Assembly (NCBI GenBank): GCA_014872875.1 | Contig: WKFI01000014.1 | Span: 62,001 to 126,000 of the forward strand | DNA from: Paracoccaceae bacterium | GTDB taxonomy: Bacteria > Pseudomonadota > Alphaproteobacteria > Rhodobacterales > Rhodobacteraceae | Direction: 5' to 3' | Length of the DNA: 64,000 nucleotides | In this document: positions 25,613 through 34,419 of the stretch, in pieces | Numbering within the stretch: position 1 is the first letter of the stretch | Layout of the letters: every line of letters starts with the position of its first letter | Position numbers and translations under genes: made by a program | The notes under the pieces: generated by a model | Seen by the model: the letters and a program-made list of their open reading frames with translations, nothing else | What the model was told of the DNA's origin: nothing | The model's database searches: none

Positions 25613-26188
25613 ATGACCCGTCTGATCCGCTTCAACAAACCTTTCGACGTGCTGCCCCAGTTCACCGACCGTGGCACCCAAGGCAGCCCGCGCCGCACCC
25701 TGTCGAATTTCATCGACGTGCCCAGCGTCTATCCTGCGGGACGTTTGGATCGGGACAGCGAAGGGTTGATGCTGCTTACCGATGACGGAAAGCTGCAAGC
25801 CCGCATCTCCGATCCCAAGCACAAGATGGCCAAGACCTATTGGGTCCAGATCGAGGGAAGCCCGGATCAGGCGGCCCTCGACGCCCTTGCAAAAGGGGTC
25901 CAATTGAAAGACGGGCTGACGCGCCCCGCCAAGGCGCGCCTGATCGACGAACCTGCCGGGTTGTGGCCTCGCACCCCGCCAATCCGGGTCCGCAAGTCCG
26001 TTCCCGATGCCTGGATCGAGCTCACAATCCGCGAAGGCCGCAATCGTCAGGTCCGTCGCATGACCGCCGCCGTGGGTTACCCGACTCTGAGGTTGATCCG
26101 GTATCGCATCGGCGACTGGACGCTCGACGGTCTGAAAAGCGGGACATGGCAAGACCTGCCACCCCCTGACAGGGGCCCGCAACGCTGA
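25613..26188 (+). CDS. Ribosomal-RNA pseudouridine synthase, RsuA/RluE type
   Basis: 191 aa from the ATG at 25613; the in-frame extension upstream to 25328 overlaps the HNH gene and is not coding. The catalytic Asp is D46 in [19 protein letters not shown], and the conserved [20 protein letters not shown] segment lies near the C-terminus. There is no S4 domain in front, which fits RluE, the enzyme that modifies 23S rRNA U2457 in E. coli. The VOC gene follows 12 bp downstream. Confidence 0.92.
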   Translation: MTRLIRFNKPFDVLPQFTDRGTQGSPRRTLSNFIDVPSVYPAGRLDRDSEGLMLLTDDGKLQARISDPKHKMAKTYWVQIEGSPDQAALDALAKGVQLKDGLTRPAKARLIDEPAGLWPRTPPIRVRKSVPDAWIELTIREGRNRQVRRMTAAVGYPTLRLIRYRIGDWTLDGLKSGTWQDLPPPDRGPQR

Positions 26189-26200
26189 TAGGGTCGGCCC

Positions 26201-26620
26201 ATGCTGCCCGACGCACCTGCCCCCACCACCATTCTGGAAGCCGCGCTTTATGTCGATGATCTTGACCGGGCAGAGGCTTTCTATGGCGATCTGATCGGGT
26301 TGGAAAAGGTGCAGCGCATCGGCAATCGGCACCTCTTCTACAGGGTCGGCTCCGGTATGTTGCTGCTCTTCAATGCAAGGGAAACGGTGAACCCACCGTC
26401 CAATCCGCGTTTCCCTGTACCGCCGCATGGATCGCACGGTCCCGGCCATTTCTGCTTCGCCCAATCCCGTACCGATCAGGACCTCATGAAGGCCCGCCTG
26501 ATTGCCGCTGCCGTCGAGATCGAGGCTGAATTCGATTGGCCCAACGGCGCACGATCCCTCTATTTTCGCGACCCTGCCGGGAATTCCATCGAGATTGCTG
26601 AACCCCACTTGTGGACGTGA
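26201..26620 (+). CDS. VOC-superfamily protein (glyoxalase/bleomycin-resistance fold)
   Basis: 139 aa. Two beta-alpha-beta-beta modules are visible: LEAALYVDDLDRAEAFYGDL near the start and the closing strand SLYFRDPAGNSIEIAEPHLW with the typical D-P-x-G-N-x-x-E motif, where Glu is a metal ligand. A His in HGSHGPGHFCFA can be another ligand. Family members are metal-dependent dioxygenases, lyases or binding proteins; the substrate is unknown. It follows the pseudouridine synthase gene closely. Confidence 0.85.
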   Translation: MLPDAPAPTTILEAALYVDDLDRAEAFYGDLIGLEKVQRIGNRHLFYRVGSGMLLLFNARETVNPPSNPRFPVPPHGSHGPGHFCFAQSRTDQDLMKARLIAAAVEIEAEFDWPNGARSLYFRDPAGNSIEIAEPHLWT

Positions 26621-26829
26621 TGTTGGGACACTCGACAGCCTGATGGCCCCATCCCATTCGCAGCGCGCCTTATGGCGCGCTGCCCGGCCCAACGCTTTGA
26701 TGTTCATCTTTGATGAAAAGCAAAGGGACGGGAGAACCACCGGCCTGTTGAACACACGCCGCCCGGGCTGGGTGTGTTGCCCCCATCTCCTTTGGGCTGA
26801 GAAACCGCAGAGTTACGGAAACGTTAAGA

Positions 26830-26856
26830 CGGGAGGAGCACTGTACCCTCCTCCCG
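26830..26856 (-). terminator. Terminator hairpin after the esterase gene
   Basis: Perfect 9-bp stem CGGGAGGAG / CTCCTCCCG with a 9-nt loop, 13 bp beyond the esterase stop on the minus strand, followed by TCTTAACGTTT. Confidence 0.65.
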
Positions 26857-26868
26857 GTGTCGATCATT

Positions 26869-27534
26869 TTACAGGCTCAGCTTGTCGCGCATGAAGGCCA
26901 GCGCAACGCTCAGCCCATCAGGCGCGATGCCATGAGCCGTGCCTTTCATGATATGGGCGTAAACCTCCTTGAAGCCCGCTTCCTGCAGCGCTTCAGCCGC
27001 CTCCGGCAGCGATTGAGGTGGCACAACGTCGTCGGCGTCGCCATGTACCAGCAGGATCGGCATCCGGCTGACGGCTTCGTCCGCCAGAAGGTCCGGTTCC
27101 ATCAAACGACCGGAGAAAGCGACAATTCCGGCCACCGGATCCTCACGGCGCGGCGCCACATGCAGACTCATCATCGTGCCCTGACTGAACCCGAACAGCA
27201 CGACCTGCTCGGGCAGCACGTCTTCGTCCACCATCAGCGCATCCAGAAAGGCATTCAGATCCTCGGTAGCCGCCGCCATACCGCGCATAGCCTCTTCCTC
27301 GGACGAACCATCCAGCCAGGGGATCGGGAACCATTGGAACCCGAAGGGCATACCCGGTATGGTTTCGGGCGCGTCGGGCGCCACAAACAGCGTGTCGGGC
27401 AAATGTTCGCCCAGCGGGTCCGCCAGACCCAACAGATCCGCACCATTGGCGCCATAGCCGTGCAGAAACACCACGATCGAGCGGGTTGAGCCCGAAACCG
27501 GTTCCTTCCGGCCAGCATTGAGAACGCGAGTCAT
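26869..27534 (-). CDS. Phospholipase/carboxylesterase-type alpha/beta hydrolase
   Basis: 221 aa from the ATG at 27534, which overlaps the stop codon of the glycosylase gene upstream. The alpha/beta-hydrolase triad is recognisable: oxyanion segment VVFLHGYGANGADLLGL, nucleophile S117 in LFGFSQGTMM, Asp in LVHGDADDVVP and His in KGTAHGIAPDG. The family (carboxylesterase/lysophospholipase, Pfam Abhydrolase_2) cleaves small esters. The coupling with a DNA glycosylase gene does not point to a shared function. Confidence 0.9.
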   Translation of the reverse strand: MTRVLNAGRKEPVSGSTRSIVVFLHGYGANGADLLGLADPLGEHLPDTLFVAPDAPETIPGMPFGFQWFPIPWLDGSSEEEAMRGMAAATEDLNAFLDALMVDEDVLPEQVVLFGFSQGTMMSLHVAPRREDPVAGIVAFSGRLMEPDLLADEAVSRMPILLVHGDADDVVPPQSLPEAAEALQEAGFKEVYAHIMKGTAHGIAPDGLSVALAFMRDKLSL

Positions 27535-28196
27535 CTGATCCCTTCCCTGTTCTTTGCCACCCGGTAATAGGCCCACAGAATGCGCGCCGCAACCGACCGC
27601 CACGGGCTCCAGGCTTCGGCCATCTGTCGCAGCTGTTTTTCCGTGGGCCTTGCCTCCAGATCGTAAAGTACCCGCGCCGCCTCTTGCAGGGCCAGATCAC
27701 CCGGAGCAAAGACATCGGCCCGACCCAACGAAAACATGGCATAGATCTCGGCGGTCCATACACCGATGCCGGGCACTTCGACCAGAGTTTCGATCACTTG
27801 CGGCGTCGGTGTTTCCCGCAAGGCCCGATAATCGATCCGCGCATCGGCCAAAGCCTTGGCATAACGGACTTTCTGCCGGCTGAGACCCGCCGCCCGCAGC
27901 TCGTCGTCACTGGCCCAAAGCACCTTTCGCGGACCGGTCAGCCGGGCCTCCTGCAGCCGGTTCCAGATCGCGTTGGCTGACGCGACCGAGACCTGCTGCG
28001 ACACGATCGCATTCAACAGCTGCGCAAACCCGTCAGGGCGCAGGCGCAGCGGCAAAGGGCCAGTCTGCGACAGTGCCAGCTCCATTGCGCTATCGTTCTC
28101 GGCCAGCCACGCCGCACCTTCCGACACACAGGCGTCGCCCATAATGACGCGCCCCACGGTATCGCTTGACGTCACGTCACAATCCCCCGCTCCCAA
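27531..28196 (-). CDS. DNA-3-methyladenine glycosylase (HhH-GPD, AlkA-like)
   Basis: Up to 221 aa; the start is uncertain. TTG at 28196, GTG near 28175 or the ATG at 28142 (203 aa) are possible, and the family pattern begins around the last of these. Base-excision enzyme that removes alkylated bases. The helix–hairpin–helix VEVPGIGVWTAEIYAMFSLG and the downstream catalytic Asp in VFAPGDLALQEAARVLYDL are intact, and the early LLNAIVSQQVSVASANAIW segment is typical. It is followed directly by the esterase gene (4-bp overlap) and diverges from the MFS gene. Confidence 0.9.
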   Translation of the reverse strand: MGAGDCDVTSSDTVGRVIMGDACVSEGAAWLAENDSAMELALSQTGPLPLRLRPDGFAQLLNAIVSQQVSVASANAIWNRLQEARLTGPRKVLWASDDELRAAGLSRQKVRYAKALADARIDYRALRETPTPQVIETLVEVPGIGVWTAEIYAMFSLGRADVFAPGDLALQEAARVLYDLEARPTEKQLRQMAEAWSPWRSVAARILWAYYRVAKNREGIR

Positions 28197-28273
28197 TAAA
28201 TTCGCACGTTAACAACTACCCTGCGCCATTCAACCCGCTTGTAACCCGGATTTTTCGCAGATACCCATCGCGC

Positions 28274-29491
28274 ATGACCATGACACAGACCCATACGGAT
28301 GACAGCCAGGCCAAGCGGAATGTCGCGATTCTGGTGCTGGCGCAGGCGGTTCTGGGCGCCCAGATGCCGATGATCTTCACCGTTGGCGGGCTGGCAGGTC
28401 AGTCGCTGGCCTCCAATGCCTGTTTCGCTACCCTGCCGATTTCGCTGATCGTGCTGGGCTCGATGCTGTCTGCGACGCCGATTTCGGCCATCATGCAGCG
28501 CTGGGGGCGTCGCGTCGGATTTTTTGTCGGAGCATTGGGCGGCACGCTGGGCGGCGCCATCGGCGCCTATGGGCTGTACCTGAGTTCCTTTCCGGTCTTC
28601 CTGGTCGGCAGCTTCCTGACCGGTGTCTATATGAGCGCGCATGGGTTCTATCGCTTTGCCGCCGCGGATACCGCCTCCGAGGACTTCCGGCCCAAGGCGA
28701 TCTCCTATGTCATGGCGGGTGGCCTTCTGGCGGCCATTGTTGGCCCGCAGCTGGTGAAACTCACCAGCCAAGCCTATGTGATCCCGTTCTTCGGCACCTA
28801 TCTGGCGGTGATCGGCGTCAATGTCGTGGGTGCCTTGCTGTTCTTCTTCCTGGACATACCAACGCCAGGGAAACCAACCGAAAACGCCCCGCGTGGCCGA
28901 ACGCGGTGGGAACTGATAACTACCCCGCGGATCGCCGTTGCCGTGATCTGTGCCATGGTGTCCTATGCGTTGATGAACCTGGTCATGACCTCGACCCCAT
29001 TGGCCGTGGTCGGGTGTGGCTATACCGAAGGCAATGCTGCTGATGTCGTGACCAGCCACGTCCTGGCCATGTACGTACCGTCCTTCTTCACCGGCCACCT
29101 GATCGCTCGCTTCGGCGTCGAGAAGATCGTGGCCGCCGGTCTCGTCATCCTGGCCGGGGCCGGTGCCGTCGCCCTGAACGGCGTGGATCTGGAAAACTTC
29201 TTTGTGGCCCTGGTTCTGCTGGGCATTGGCTGGAATTTTGGCTTCATCGGGGCCACCACCATGTTGGCCGGTGCGCATGAACCGCATGAACGCGGCCGGA
29301 TGCAGGGCCTCAATGACCTGCTGGTCTTCGGCGGTGTCACCCTCGCCTCGCTGTCGTCAGGCGGGTTGATGAACTGTTCGGGCGGGTCCCCTGTCGAAGG
29401 CTGGACCGCAGTGAACATGGCCATGGCCCCGTTCTTGATGCTGGCAGGCGGTGCGCTGATCTGGCTGATGATGCGTCCCAAGACAGCATGA
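28274..29491 (+). CDS. MFS transporter
   Basis: 405 aa from the ATG at 28274; earlier in-frame starts overlap the glycosylase gene. Twelve predicted helices in two halves, with the MFS motif A-like loop in MQRWGRRVGFFVGALGGTLGGAIGAYG between helices 2 and 3. The NTP half-linker is short and basic. The sequence resembles the YfkF-like/uncharacterised exporters of alphaproteobacteria; a substrate is not predictable. It converges with the squalene-synthase-like gene 18 bp away. Confidence 0.87.
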   Translation: MTMTQTHTDDSQAKRNVAILVLAQAVLGAQMPMIFTVGGLAGQSLASNACFATLPISLIVLGSMLSATPISAIMQRWGRRVGFFVGALGGTLGGAIGAYGLYLSSFPVFLVGSFLTGVYMSAHGFYRFAAADTASEDFRPKAISYVMAGGLLAAIVGPQLVKLTSQAYVIPFFGTYLAVIGVNVVGALLFFFLDIPTPGKPTENAPRGRTRWELITTPRIAVAVICAMVSYALMNLVMTSTPLAVVGCGYTEGNAADVVTSHVLAMYVPSFFTGHLIARFGVEKIVAAGLVILAGAGAVALNGVDLENFFVALVLLGIGWNFGFIGATTMLAGAHEPHERGRMQGLNDLLVFGGVTLASLSSGGLMNCSGGSPVEGWTAVNMAMAPFLMLAGGALIWLMMRPKTA

Positions 29492-29509
29492 AAGTGGCGT
29501 GAACCGGGT

Positions 29510-30301
29510 CTACCAGCGTCCGGTCGCCGCTTTCCACGCCAACAAACAGCGCGCACGAAATTCACCCACGCCCAGCGTGCCCTCTGCCACTCGCTCAGGC
29601 GAATTTGCGGCTTGCTTCAACACCGCGCCAGCCTGCCAGCCAACCAGCATCGCAGGCGCTGATTGTTTCGTAATCAGATGGCGTCTGGACTGCGCATGCT
29701 CCAGCCGTTTCAATCCTTTGCGCGCCAAAGCTGACACGGCGTCCTTCCGCCCGTCCGGCAGGGGCAGACGGTGCTGTGCTTCCAGTTCCGGGATCGCCTG
29801 CAGGTACTTCGACAGCGCCACCGCATAGCCGAAATCCCGCGCCACCGCTTCGTCTGCAGCGCCCAACATGGAGGCCGCCATCCAGGTCAACGCCCCACCG
29901 GTCGCCTCCAGATAGCTATCCAGTTCGGCCTCGTCCGCGAACGGTTCACGATAGATATCCCAGCGCCGCGCTTCGGCCATGGCATCGATGGAAACCGACA
30001 GATGCGCGGGCAACAGCCGCGCCAGGGGCGTCGCCACGAAATGCCGCCGCACCGGGCCACCGCTTGCAATCTCGGCACCAACATCGCGCCACCATTGCAC
30101 CCGCATCTCGGCAATCATGGTCTCGGCACTGGCCCAAGGCGCGCGGCTCAACTCCACATTGAAGGCGTAAAGCGCAAACAATGCAGGCCGCGCCGTGACC
30201 GGCGCCGCCATGACCGCCCTAAACCGATCCGGATCCCCTTTATGGACCAGATCGGCACAGGCAATCAGATCGTCATCAAACTGCATCTGCAGCGCCGCCA
30301 T
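29510..30301 (-). CDS. Squalene/phytoene-synthase-fold protein, NDUFAF6-like
   Basis: 263 aa of the trans-isoprenyl-diphosphate synthase fold. The region around QWWRDVGAEI corresponds to the first Asp-rich motif of squalene and phytoene synthases but is reduced, and the second Asp-rich motif is replaced by AVALSKYLQAIPE. This suggests that it is not a carotenoid or hopanoid enzyme but belongs to the complex I assembly-factor-like group (NDUFAF6). The start codon lies 26 bp inside the end of cimA, so the two are co-transcribed and possibly coupled. Confidence 0.75.
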   Translation of the reverse strand: MAALQMQFDDDLIACADLVHKGDPDRFRAVMAAPVTARPALFALYAFNVELSRAPWASAETMIAEMRVQWWRDVGAEIASGGPVRRHFVATPLARLLPAHLSVSIDAMAEARRWDIYREPFADEAELDSYLEATGGALTWMAASMLGAADEAVARDFGYAVALSKYLQAIPELEAQHRLPLPDGRKDAVSALARKGLKRLEHAQSRRHLITKQSAPAMLVGWQAGAVLKQAANSPERVAEGTLGVGEFRARCLLAWKAATGRW

Positions 30302-31901
30302 CCCGGATCAGCTTCCAACGGATCGCATCCAGCAGCGCCTCGAATGACGCGTCGATTATATTCGGGCTGACCCCAACGGTGGACCAGCGTCGCCCCTGGC
30401 TGTCTTCGCTGTCGATGATGACACGGGTCACCGCCTCGGTGCCGCCTTGGGTGATGCGCACCTTGAAATCCACCAGTCGCATGTCATCCAAAGTCTTGGA
30501 GTACCGCCCCAAATCCTTGCGCAGGGCCTTGGCCAGCGCGTTCACAGGCCCACGGTCGCTACCACTTTCATCCAGCGACTCACTGACCGACAAGCGCTTT
30601 TCGCCATCCACCTTGACCACGACAACCGCCTCCGACAGGCTGATCATCCGGTTGTACTTGTTCTTGCGACGCTCGACGGTCACCTTGTAACGCTTGACCT
30701 CAAAGAACTCTGGCAACTGGCCCAGCTCTTCCCGGGCCAGCAGTTCGAAGCTGGCTTGCGCCGTGTCATAGGAATAACCCTGCGCTTCGCGCAATTTGAT
30801 CGTCTCCAGAATGATGCCCAAAGACGGATCGCCGTTTTCAACCGACAACCCTGCATCCCGCAACCGCTTGCGCAGGTTCGACTGTCCGGCCTGGTTCGAC
30901 ATCGGGATGATCCGCGCATTGCCCACCAGCGCCGGGTCCACATGTTCATAGGTTGATGGATCCTTGAGGATCGCGCTCGCGTGCAGACCCGCCTTGTGTG
31001 CAAAAGCCGACGCGCCCACATAAGCCGCCTGCTTGGTCGGCACCCGGTTCAGGATGTCGTCCAACATCCGGCTGACCCGTGTCAGATCCGCCAGTGCAGC
31101 AGCGCTCACTCCAGTTTCGAACTGGCTGGCATAAGGCTCCTTGAGCAGTAGCGTTGGAATGATCGCAGTCAGATTGGCATTGCCACACCGTTCCCCCAAC
31201 CCGTTCAACGTGCCCTGGATCTGCCGCGCCCCGGCTTCCACCGCTGCCAGTGAACAGGCCACCGCGTTTTCCGTGTCATTATGGGTGTGAATGCCCAGCC
31301 GGTCCCCGGGTATCCCGGCGGCCACCACTTCACTCACGATCCGGAACACCTCGCTTGGCAAGGCACCGCCATTGGTGTCACACAACACCACCCAACGCGC
31401 ACCCGCCTCCAGCGCCGCCCGGCAGGCTTCCAAGGCGTACTCCGCATTGTCCTTGTAACCGTCGAAAAAATGTTCCGCATCGAACAGGGCCTCGCGCCCC
31501 TGCGCCACGATATGGGCGACCGAGGCCCGGATGTTCTCCAGGTTTTCCTCAAGCGCAATTCCCAGCGCATGGGTCACATGGTAATCGTGGCTTTTGCCCA
31601 CCAGGCACACGGCCGGGGTGCCTGCGTTCATCACACCCGCCAGAACCTCGTCATTCTCCGCAGACCGCCCGGCCCGCTTGGTCATGCCAAAGGCGGTCAT
31701 GACTGCCTTTGTCGCGGGGGCGACCTCGAAAAACGCACTGTCCGTCGGATTTGCCCCGGGCCAGCCACCCTCGATGTAATCGACCCCCAGCGCATCCAGC
31801 GCCCCGGCGATCTGAACCTTTTCTTCGGTCGAAAACTGCACACCCTGGGTCTGCTGTCCATCGCGCAACGTGGTGTCATACAGATACAGACGTTCAGCCA
31901 T
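30276..31901 (-). CDS. cimA: Citramalate synthase
   Basis: 541 aa from the ATG at 31901 (an upstream in-frame start at 31922 is weaker). It condenses pyruvate and acetyl-CoA to citramalate, the entry to isoleucine by the threonine-independent route. The HMGL-type catalytic motif YDTTLRDGQQTQGVQ is at residues 7–21, with GIHTHNDTENAVACSL in the barrel, and a C-terminal LeuA dimerisation/allosteric domain. The length matches the 520–540-aa CimA class rather than 2-isopropylmalate synthase. It lies downstream of cysS, separated by a hairpin. Confidence 0.9.
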   Translation of the reverse strand: MAERLYLYDTTLRDGQQTQGVQFSTEEKVQIAGALDALGVDYIEGGWPGANPTDSAFFEVAPATKAVMTAFGMTKRAGRSAENDEVLAGVMNAGTPAVCLVGKSHDYHVTHALGIALEENLENIRASVAHIVAQGREALFDAEHFFDGYKDNAEYALEACRAALEAGARWVVLCDTNGGALPSEVFRIVSEVVAAGIPGDRLGIHTHNDTENAVACSLAAVEAGARQIQGTLNGLGERCGNANLTAIIPTLLLKEPYASQFETGVSAAALADLTRVSRMLDDILNRVPTKQAAYVGASAFAHKAGLHASAILKDPSTYEHVDPALVGNARIIPMSNQAGQSNLRKRLRDAGLSVENGDPSLGIILETIKLREAQGYSYDTAQASFELLAREELGQLPEFFEVKRYKVTVERRKNKYNRMISLSEAVVVVKVDGEKRLSVSESLDESGSDRGPVNALAKALRKDLGRYSKTLDDMRLVDFKVRITQGGTEAVTRVIIDSEDSQGRRWSTVGVSPNIIDASFEALLDAIRWKLIRDGGAADAV

Positions 31902-31960
31902 GACACCGCCCTCCGGCTTCACTTTGCAAAGAAAACTCTCGGGGGGAGATCGCTTGCGAT

Positions 31961-31981
31961 CGGGGGGCAGATAGCCCCCCG
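31961..31981 (-). terminator. Hairpin between cysS and cimA
   Basis: Perfect 8-bp stem CGGGGGGC / GCCCCCCG with a 5-nt loop, right after the cysS stop. No strong T-run, so it may attenuate rather than stop transcription into cimA. Confidence 0.5.
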
Positions 31982-31997
31982 CCCTGCTGGCTGCTCA

Positions 31998-33368
31998 TTA
32001 CAATTCCTCCAGCTTGTCCGCGTCAAAATCGGGACCCGGCACCAGTTCAACCCCGGTCTTGCTCATCCGGACTTCCAGACCGGCATCGACAAAAGCGGTT
32101 TTCAACCGATCGACTTCGGCAAAGTCCTTGCTCTCCATCGCTGCCTGCCGCGCCGCAAACAGCTGCGCTTCAAACTCCGACAGATCAACATCCGGCCCCG
32201 CGGCCCAGCCGCCCAGCTCATCGGTCAACAACCCCATCATCCGGGCCGAGGCCAACAGCTCCGCCGCATCTCCGCTCGTAGCCAGCTTGTGCAGTTCTGC
32301 AACGGCTCCCGCGGTATTCAGATCATCCGACAGCGCCTCCAGGACCGCGGCAGCAGCGTTGGGCGCGGGCTCGATGCCCGCGGTCAACGCCCGCCACTTG
32401 CGCAAGGTCGCTTGCGCCTCGCGCGCTTTCTTGTCGGTCCAGTCCATCGGCTTGCGATAATGCGTGGACAGGAAAACCATGCGGATCACTTCGCCCGGAT
32501 ACCCCTGGTCCAGCAGGTCGCGCACGGTAAAGAAATTGCCCAGCGACTTGGACATCTTCTTGCCCTCGACCTGCAGCATCTCATTATGCATCCACACCTG
32601 TGCAAAGCTGTCCTCTCCATGAGCACAGCAGCTTTGCGCCACTTCGTTTTCATGATGCGGGAACATCAGGTCATTGCCGCCACCGTGAATGTCGAAACTT
32701 TCTCCCAACAGGTCCAGCGACATGGCCGAGCATTCGATATGCCATCCCGGTCGCCCGCGACCCCAGGGGCTGTCCCAGCCAGGCAGATCGTCGCTGGACG
32801 GTTTCCACAGCACGAAATCCATCGGGTTCTTCTTGTAGGGGGCCACCTCGACCCGGGCGCCCGCGATCATGTCGTCAATGGACCGCCCAGACAGCTTGCC
32901 ATAGCCCTGCGGCCAGCTTTCCACAGAAAACAGCACGTGGCCCTCGGCAGCATAAGCGTGACCCTTGCCGATCAGATCCTCGATCATCGCCACCATCTGA
33001 GGGATGTACTGAGTCGCCCGCGGCATATGGGTGGGCTCCAACGCGCCCAGCTCTCCCATGTCGTCGAGAAACCACTGGGTTGTTTCGGCGGTAATGTCAC
33101 CGATGGGACGGCCCGATTCCGCCGCCCGTGCGTTGATCTTGTCATCCACGTCGGTGAAGTTCCGGGCATAGGTGACGTGATCCGCACCATATACCTTGCG
33201 CAGCAGACGGAACAGGATGTCAAACACCACCACCGGCCGCGCATTACCCAGATGCGCCCGATCATAAACCGTCGGCCCACAGACATACATGCGCACATTC
33301 TGCGGATCCAAAGGCTCAAAGACCTCTTTTTGACGGGTCTTGGTGTTGTGTAGCTTGATTGTCGTCAT
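31998..33368 (-). CDS. cysS: Cysteinyl-tRNA synthetase
   Basis: 456 aa from the ATG at 33368. Class I synthetase: zinc Cys C30 in [21 protein letters not shown] with the HIGH-type HLGN (39–42), the conserved metal site around [18 protein letters not shown], and [13 protein letters not shown] for the KMSKS loop. The C-terminal DALR region is helical. Normal length and complete motifs. It is transcribed on minus strand ahead of cimA. Confidence 0.96.
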   Translation of the reverse strand: MTTIKLHNTKTRQKEVFEPLDPQNVRMYVCGPTVYDRAHLGNARPVVVFDILFRLLRKVYGADHVTYARNFTDVDDKINARAAESGRPIGDITAETTQWFLDDMGELGALEPTHMPRATQYIPQMVAMIEDLIGKGHAYAAEGHVLFSVESWPQGYGKLSGRSIDDMIAGARVEVAPYKKNPMDFVLWKPSSDDLPGWDSPWGRGRPGWHIECSAMSLDLLGESFDIHGGGNDLMFPHHENEVAQSCCAHGEDSFAQVWMHNEMLQVEGKKMSKSLGNFFTVRDLLDQGYPGEVIRMVFLSTHYRKPMDWTDKKAREAQATLRKWRALTAGIEPAPNAAAAVLEALSDDLNTAGAVAELHKLATSGDAAELLASARMMGLLTDELGGWAAGPDVDLSEFEAQLFAARQAAMESKDFAEVDRLKTAFVDAGLEVRMSKTGVELVPGPDFDADKLEEL

Positions 33369-33591
33369 GACAATTCCTCTTCCAGAGCTGCGCACAGCGC
33401 GGGCTTAGCAACTTGTCCTGGAAATTTAAATGACAGAAACCGCCCGCTGATATGCTCAGCAGGTAATGCAGCAGGTAATGTTGCAGGTTTGCGTGGTCAT
33501 GGCCGGAGCCTTAACACGCCGCATCTTGCCCGCCAAGGAGGTCTGAATACTTTTTTCAGCTATCTGGTCGAAAGACATAGCGCAAAGATCT

Positions 33592-34056
33592 TCAGAAGCG
33601 AAAAAAGGCCCGGACCGAAAAGGTGCGCCGGTCACTATCCGAGGTCAAACCCGCGTCCGAATCCGGGTTCGAGATTTCACCGCGCAACATGAAACGATCC
33701 GGATCACCATAGCTGACCCCGATCCCCAGATTGTCTTCCGTCCAATCCGGCAGCCGCTCGCCATCGTCGCTGGGTGCCAAGGTCAAATAGGCTGACAATG
33801 GACGCTTCTTCAAAATCGCACCGATTGCGACGCTGCCACGTTCGAACAGGCCAAGCTCCGACCCGCCCCGGGCACCGTCGCGCAGCATCAGCAACCCAAA
33901 ATCCGCAGTCTGACCTGCAGGCAACCCCAGGACCGGGCCTTGCCCGTCAGATCCGATGATCTCGTCAGCCCGCGCTTCGCGCAGCCCAACCGCCAAACAG
34001 CACAGCAGGACCGAAAAAACGGCCAGCATAGCGTATGGGCGGGACACTAGAACCAC
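33592..34056 (-). CDS. Small secreted protein of unknown function, beta-rich
   Basis: 154 aa from a GTG at 34056 with AGGAG 8 nt upstream (a GTG at 34065 is less well placed). A signal peptide ends around AVGLREARA. The mature part repeats amphipathic strands (VAIGAILKKRPLSAYLTLAP, LGIGVSYGDPDRFMLRGEI) and finishes in FSVRAFFRF with a C-terminal aromatic residue, as outer-membrane beta-barrel proteins do. A small barrel or a surface protein is likely. No assigned family. Single gene. Confidence 0.65.
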   Translation of the reverse strand: MVLVSRPYAMLAVFSVLLCCLAVGLREARADEIIGSDGQGPVLGLPAGQTADFGLLMLRDGARGGSELGLFERGSVAIGAILKKRPLSAYLTLAPSDDGERLPDWTEDNLGIGVSYGDPDRFMLRGEISNPDSDAGLTSDSDRRTFSVRAFFRF

Positions 34057-34419
34057 GGGGACCACTCCTGATCCTAAAGATGATGCGAGCTTTCAGCTTA
34101 TACGCGAACCATTAACGAAATCTATGCCCAAGACGCGGCAACGGGTGAAAAACCTGACGCTCGCTTACTGCAAAATGCCGGTATCAACCCCTGAAATCTG
34201 CGCTAGGAATTTCATTCACGTCGCAAACAGAACAGAACGGCAGCGCCCAATAGCCAACACTTAACGAAATGACGGGGGAACCATGCAGCAGGAACAGTGC
34301 TTTGTCAGCCTGATCTACCGCACCATTGGTGCGACGCGTGGCCGTGCGGCCCGAGGGCGGCCAAGCGCGATCTGAACACTTCATTTTCAGATCGACAACG
34401 ACACACCCACAGGACCCAC
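34057..34419. other. Spacer upstream of the MttB-like gene
   Basis: 363 bp with the promoters of the secreted protein (minus) and of the methyltransferase (plus). It contains a possible 30-codon upstream open frame (34283–34375) and otherwise no clear signal. Confidence 0.5.
34283..34375 (+). CDS. Possible 30-codon upstream open reading frame
   Basis: ATG at 34283 preceded by GGGGGAA, encoding MQQEQCFVSLIYRTIGATRG followed by ten residues and ending at 34375, 44 bp before the methyltransferase ATG. It could be a leader peptide or chance. Conservation in relatives would decide. Confidence 0.25.
   Translation: MQQEQCFVSLIYRTIGATRGRAARGRPSAI

Noticed and set aside
31281-33353. 690-codon plus-strand frame opposite cimA and cysS
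   Set aside because: Runs across two complete, well-conserved genes on the other strand and lacks any recognisable domain.
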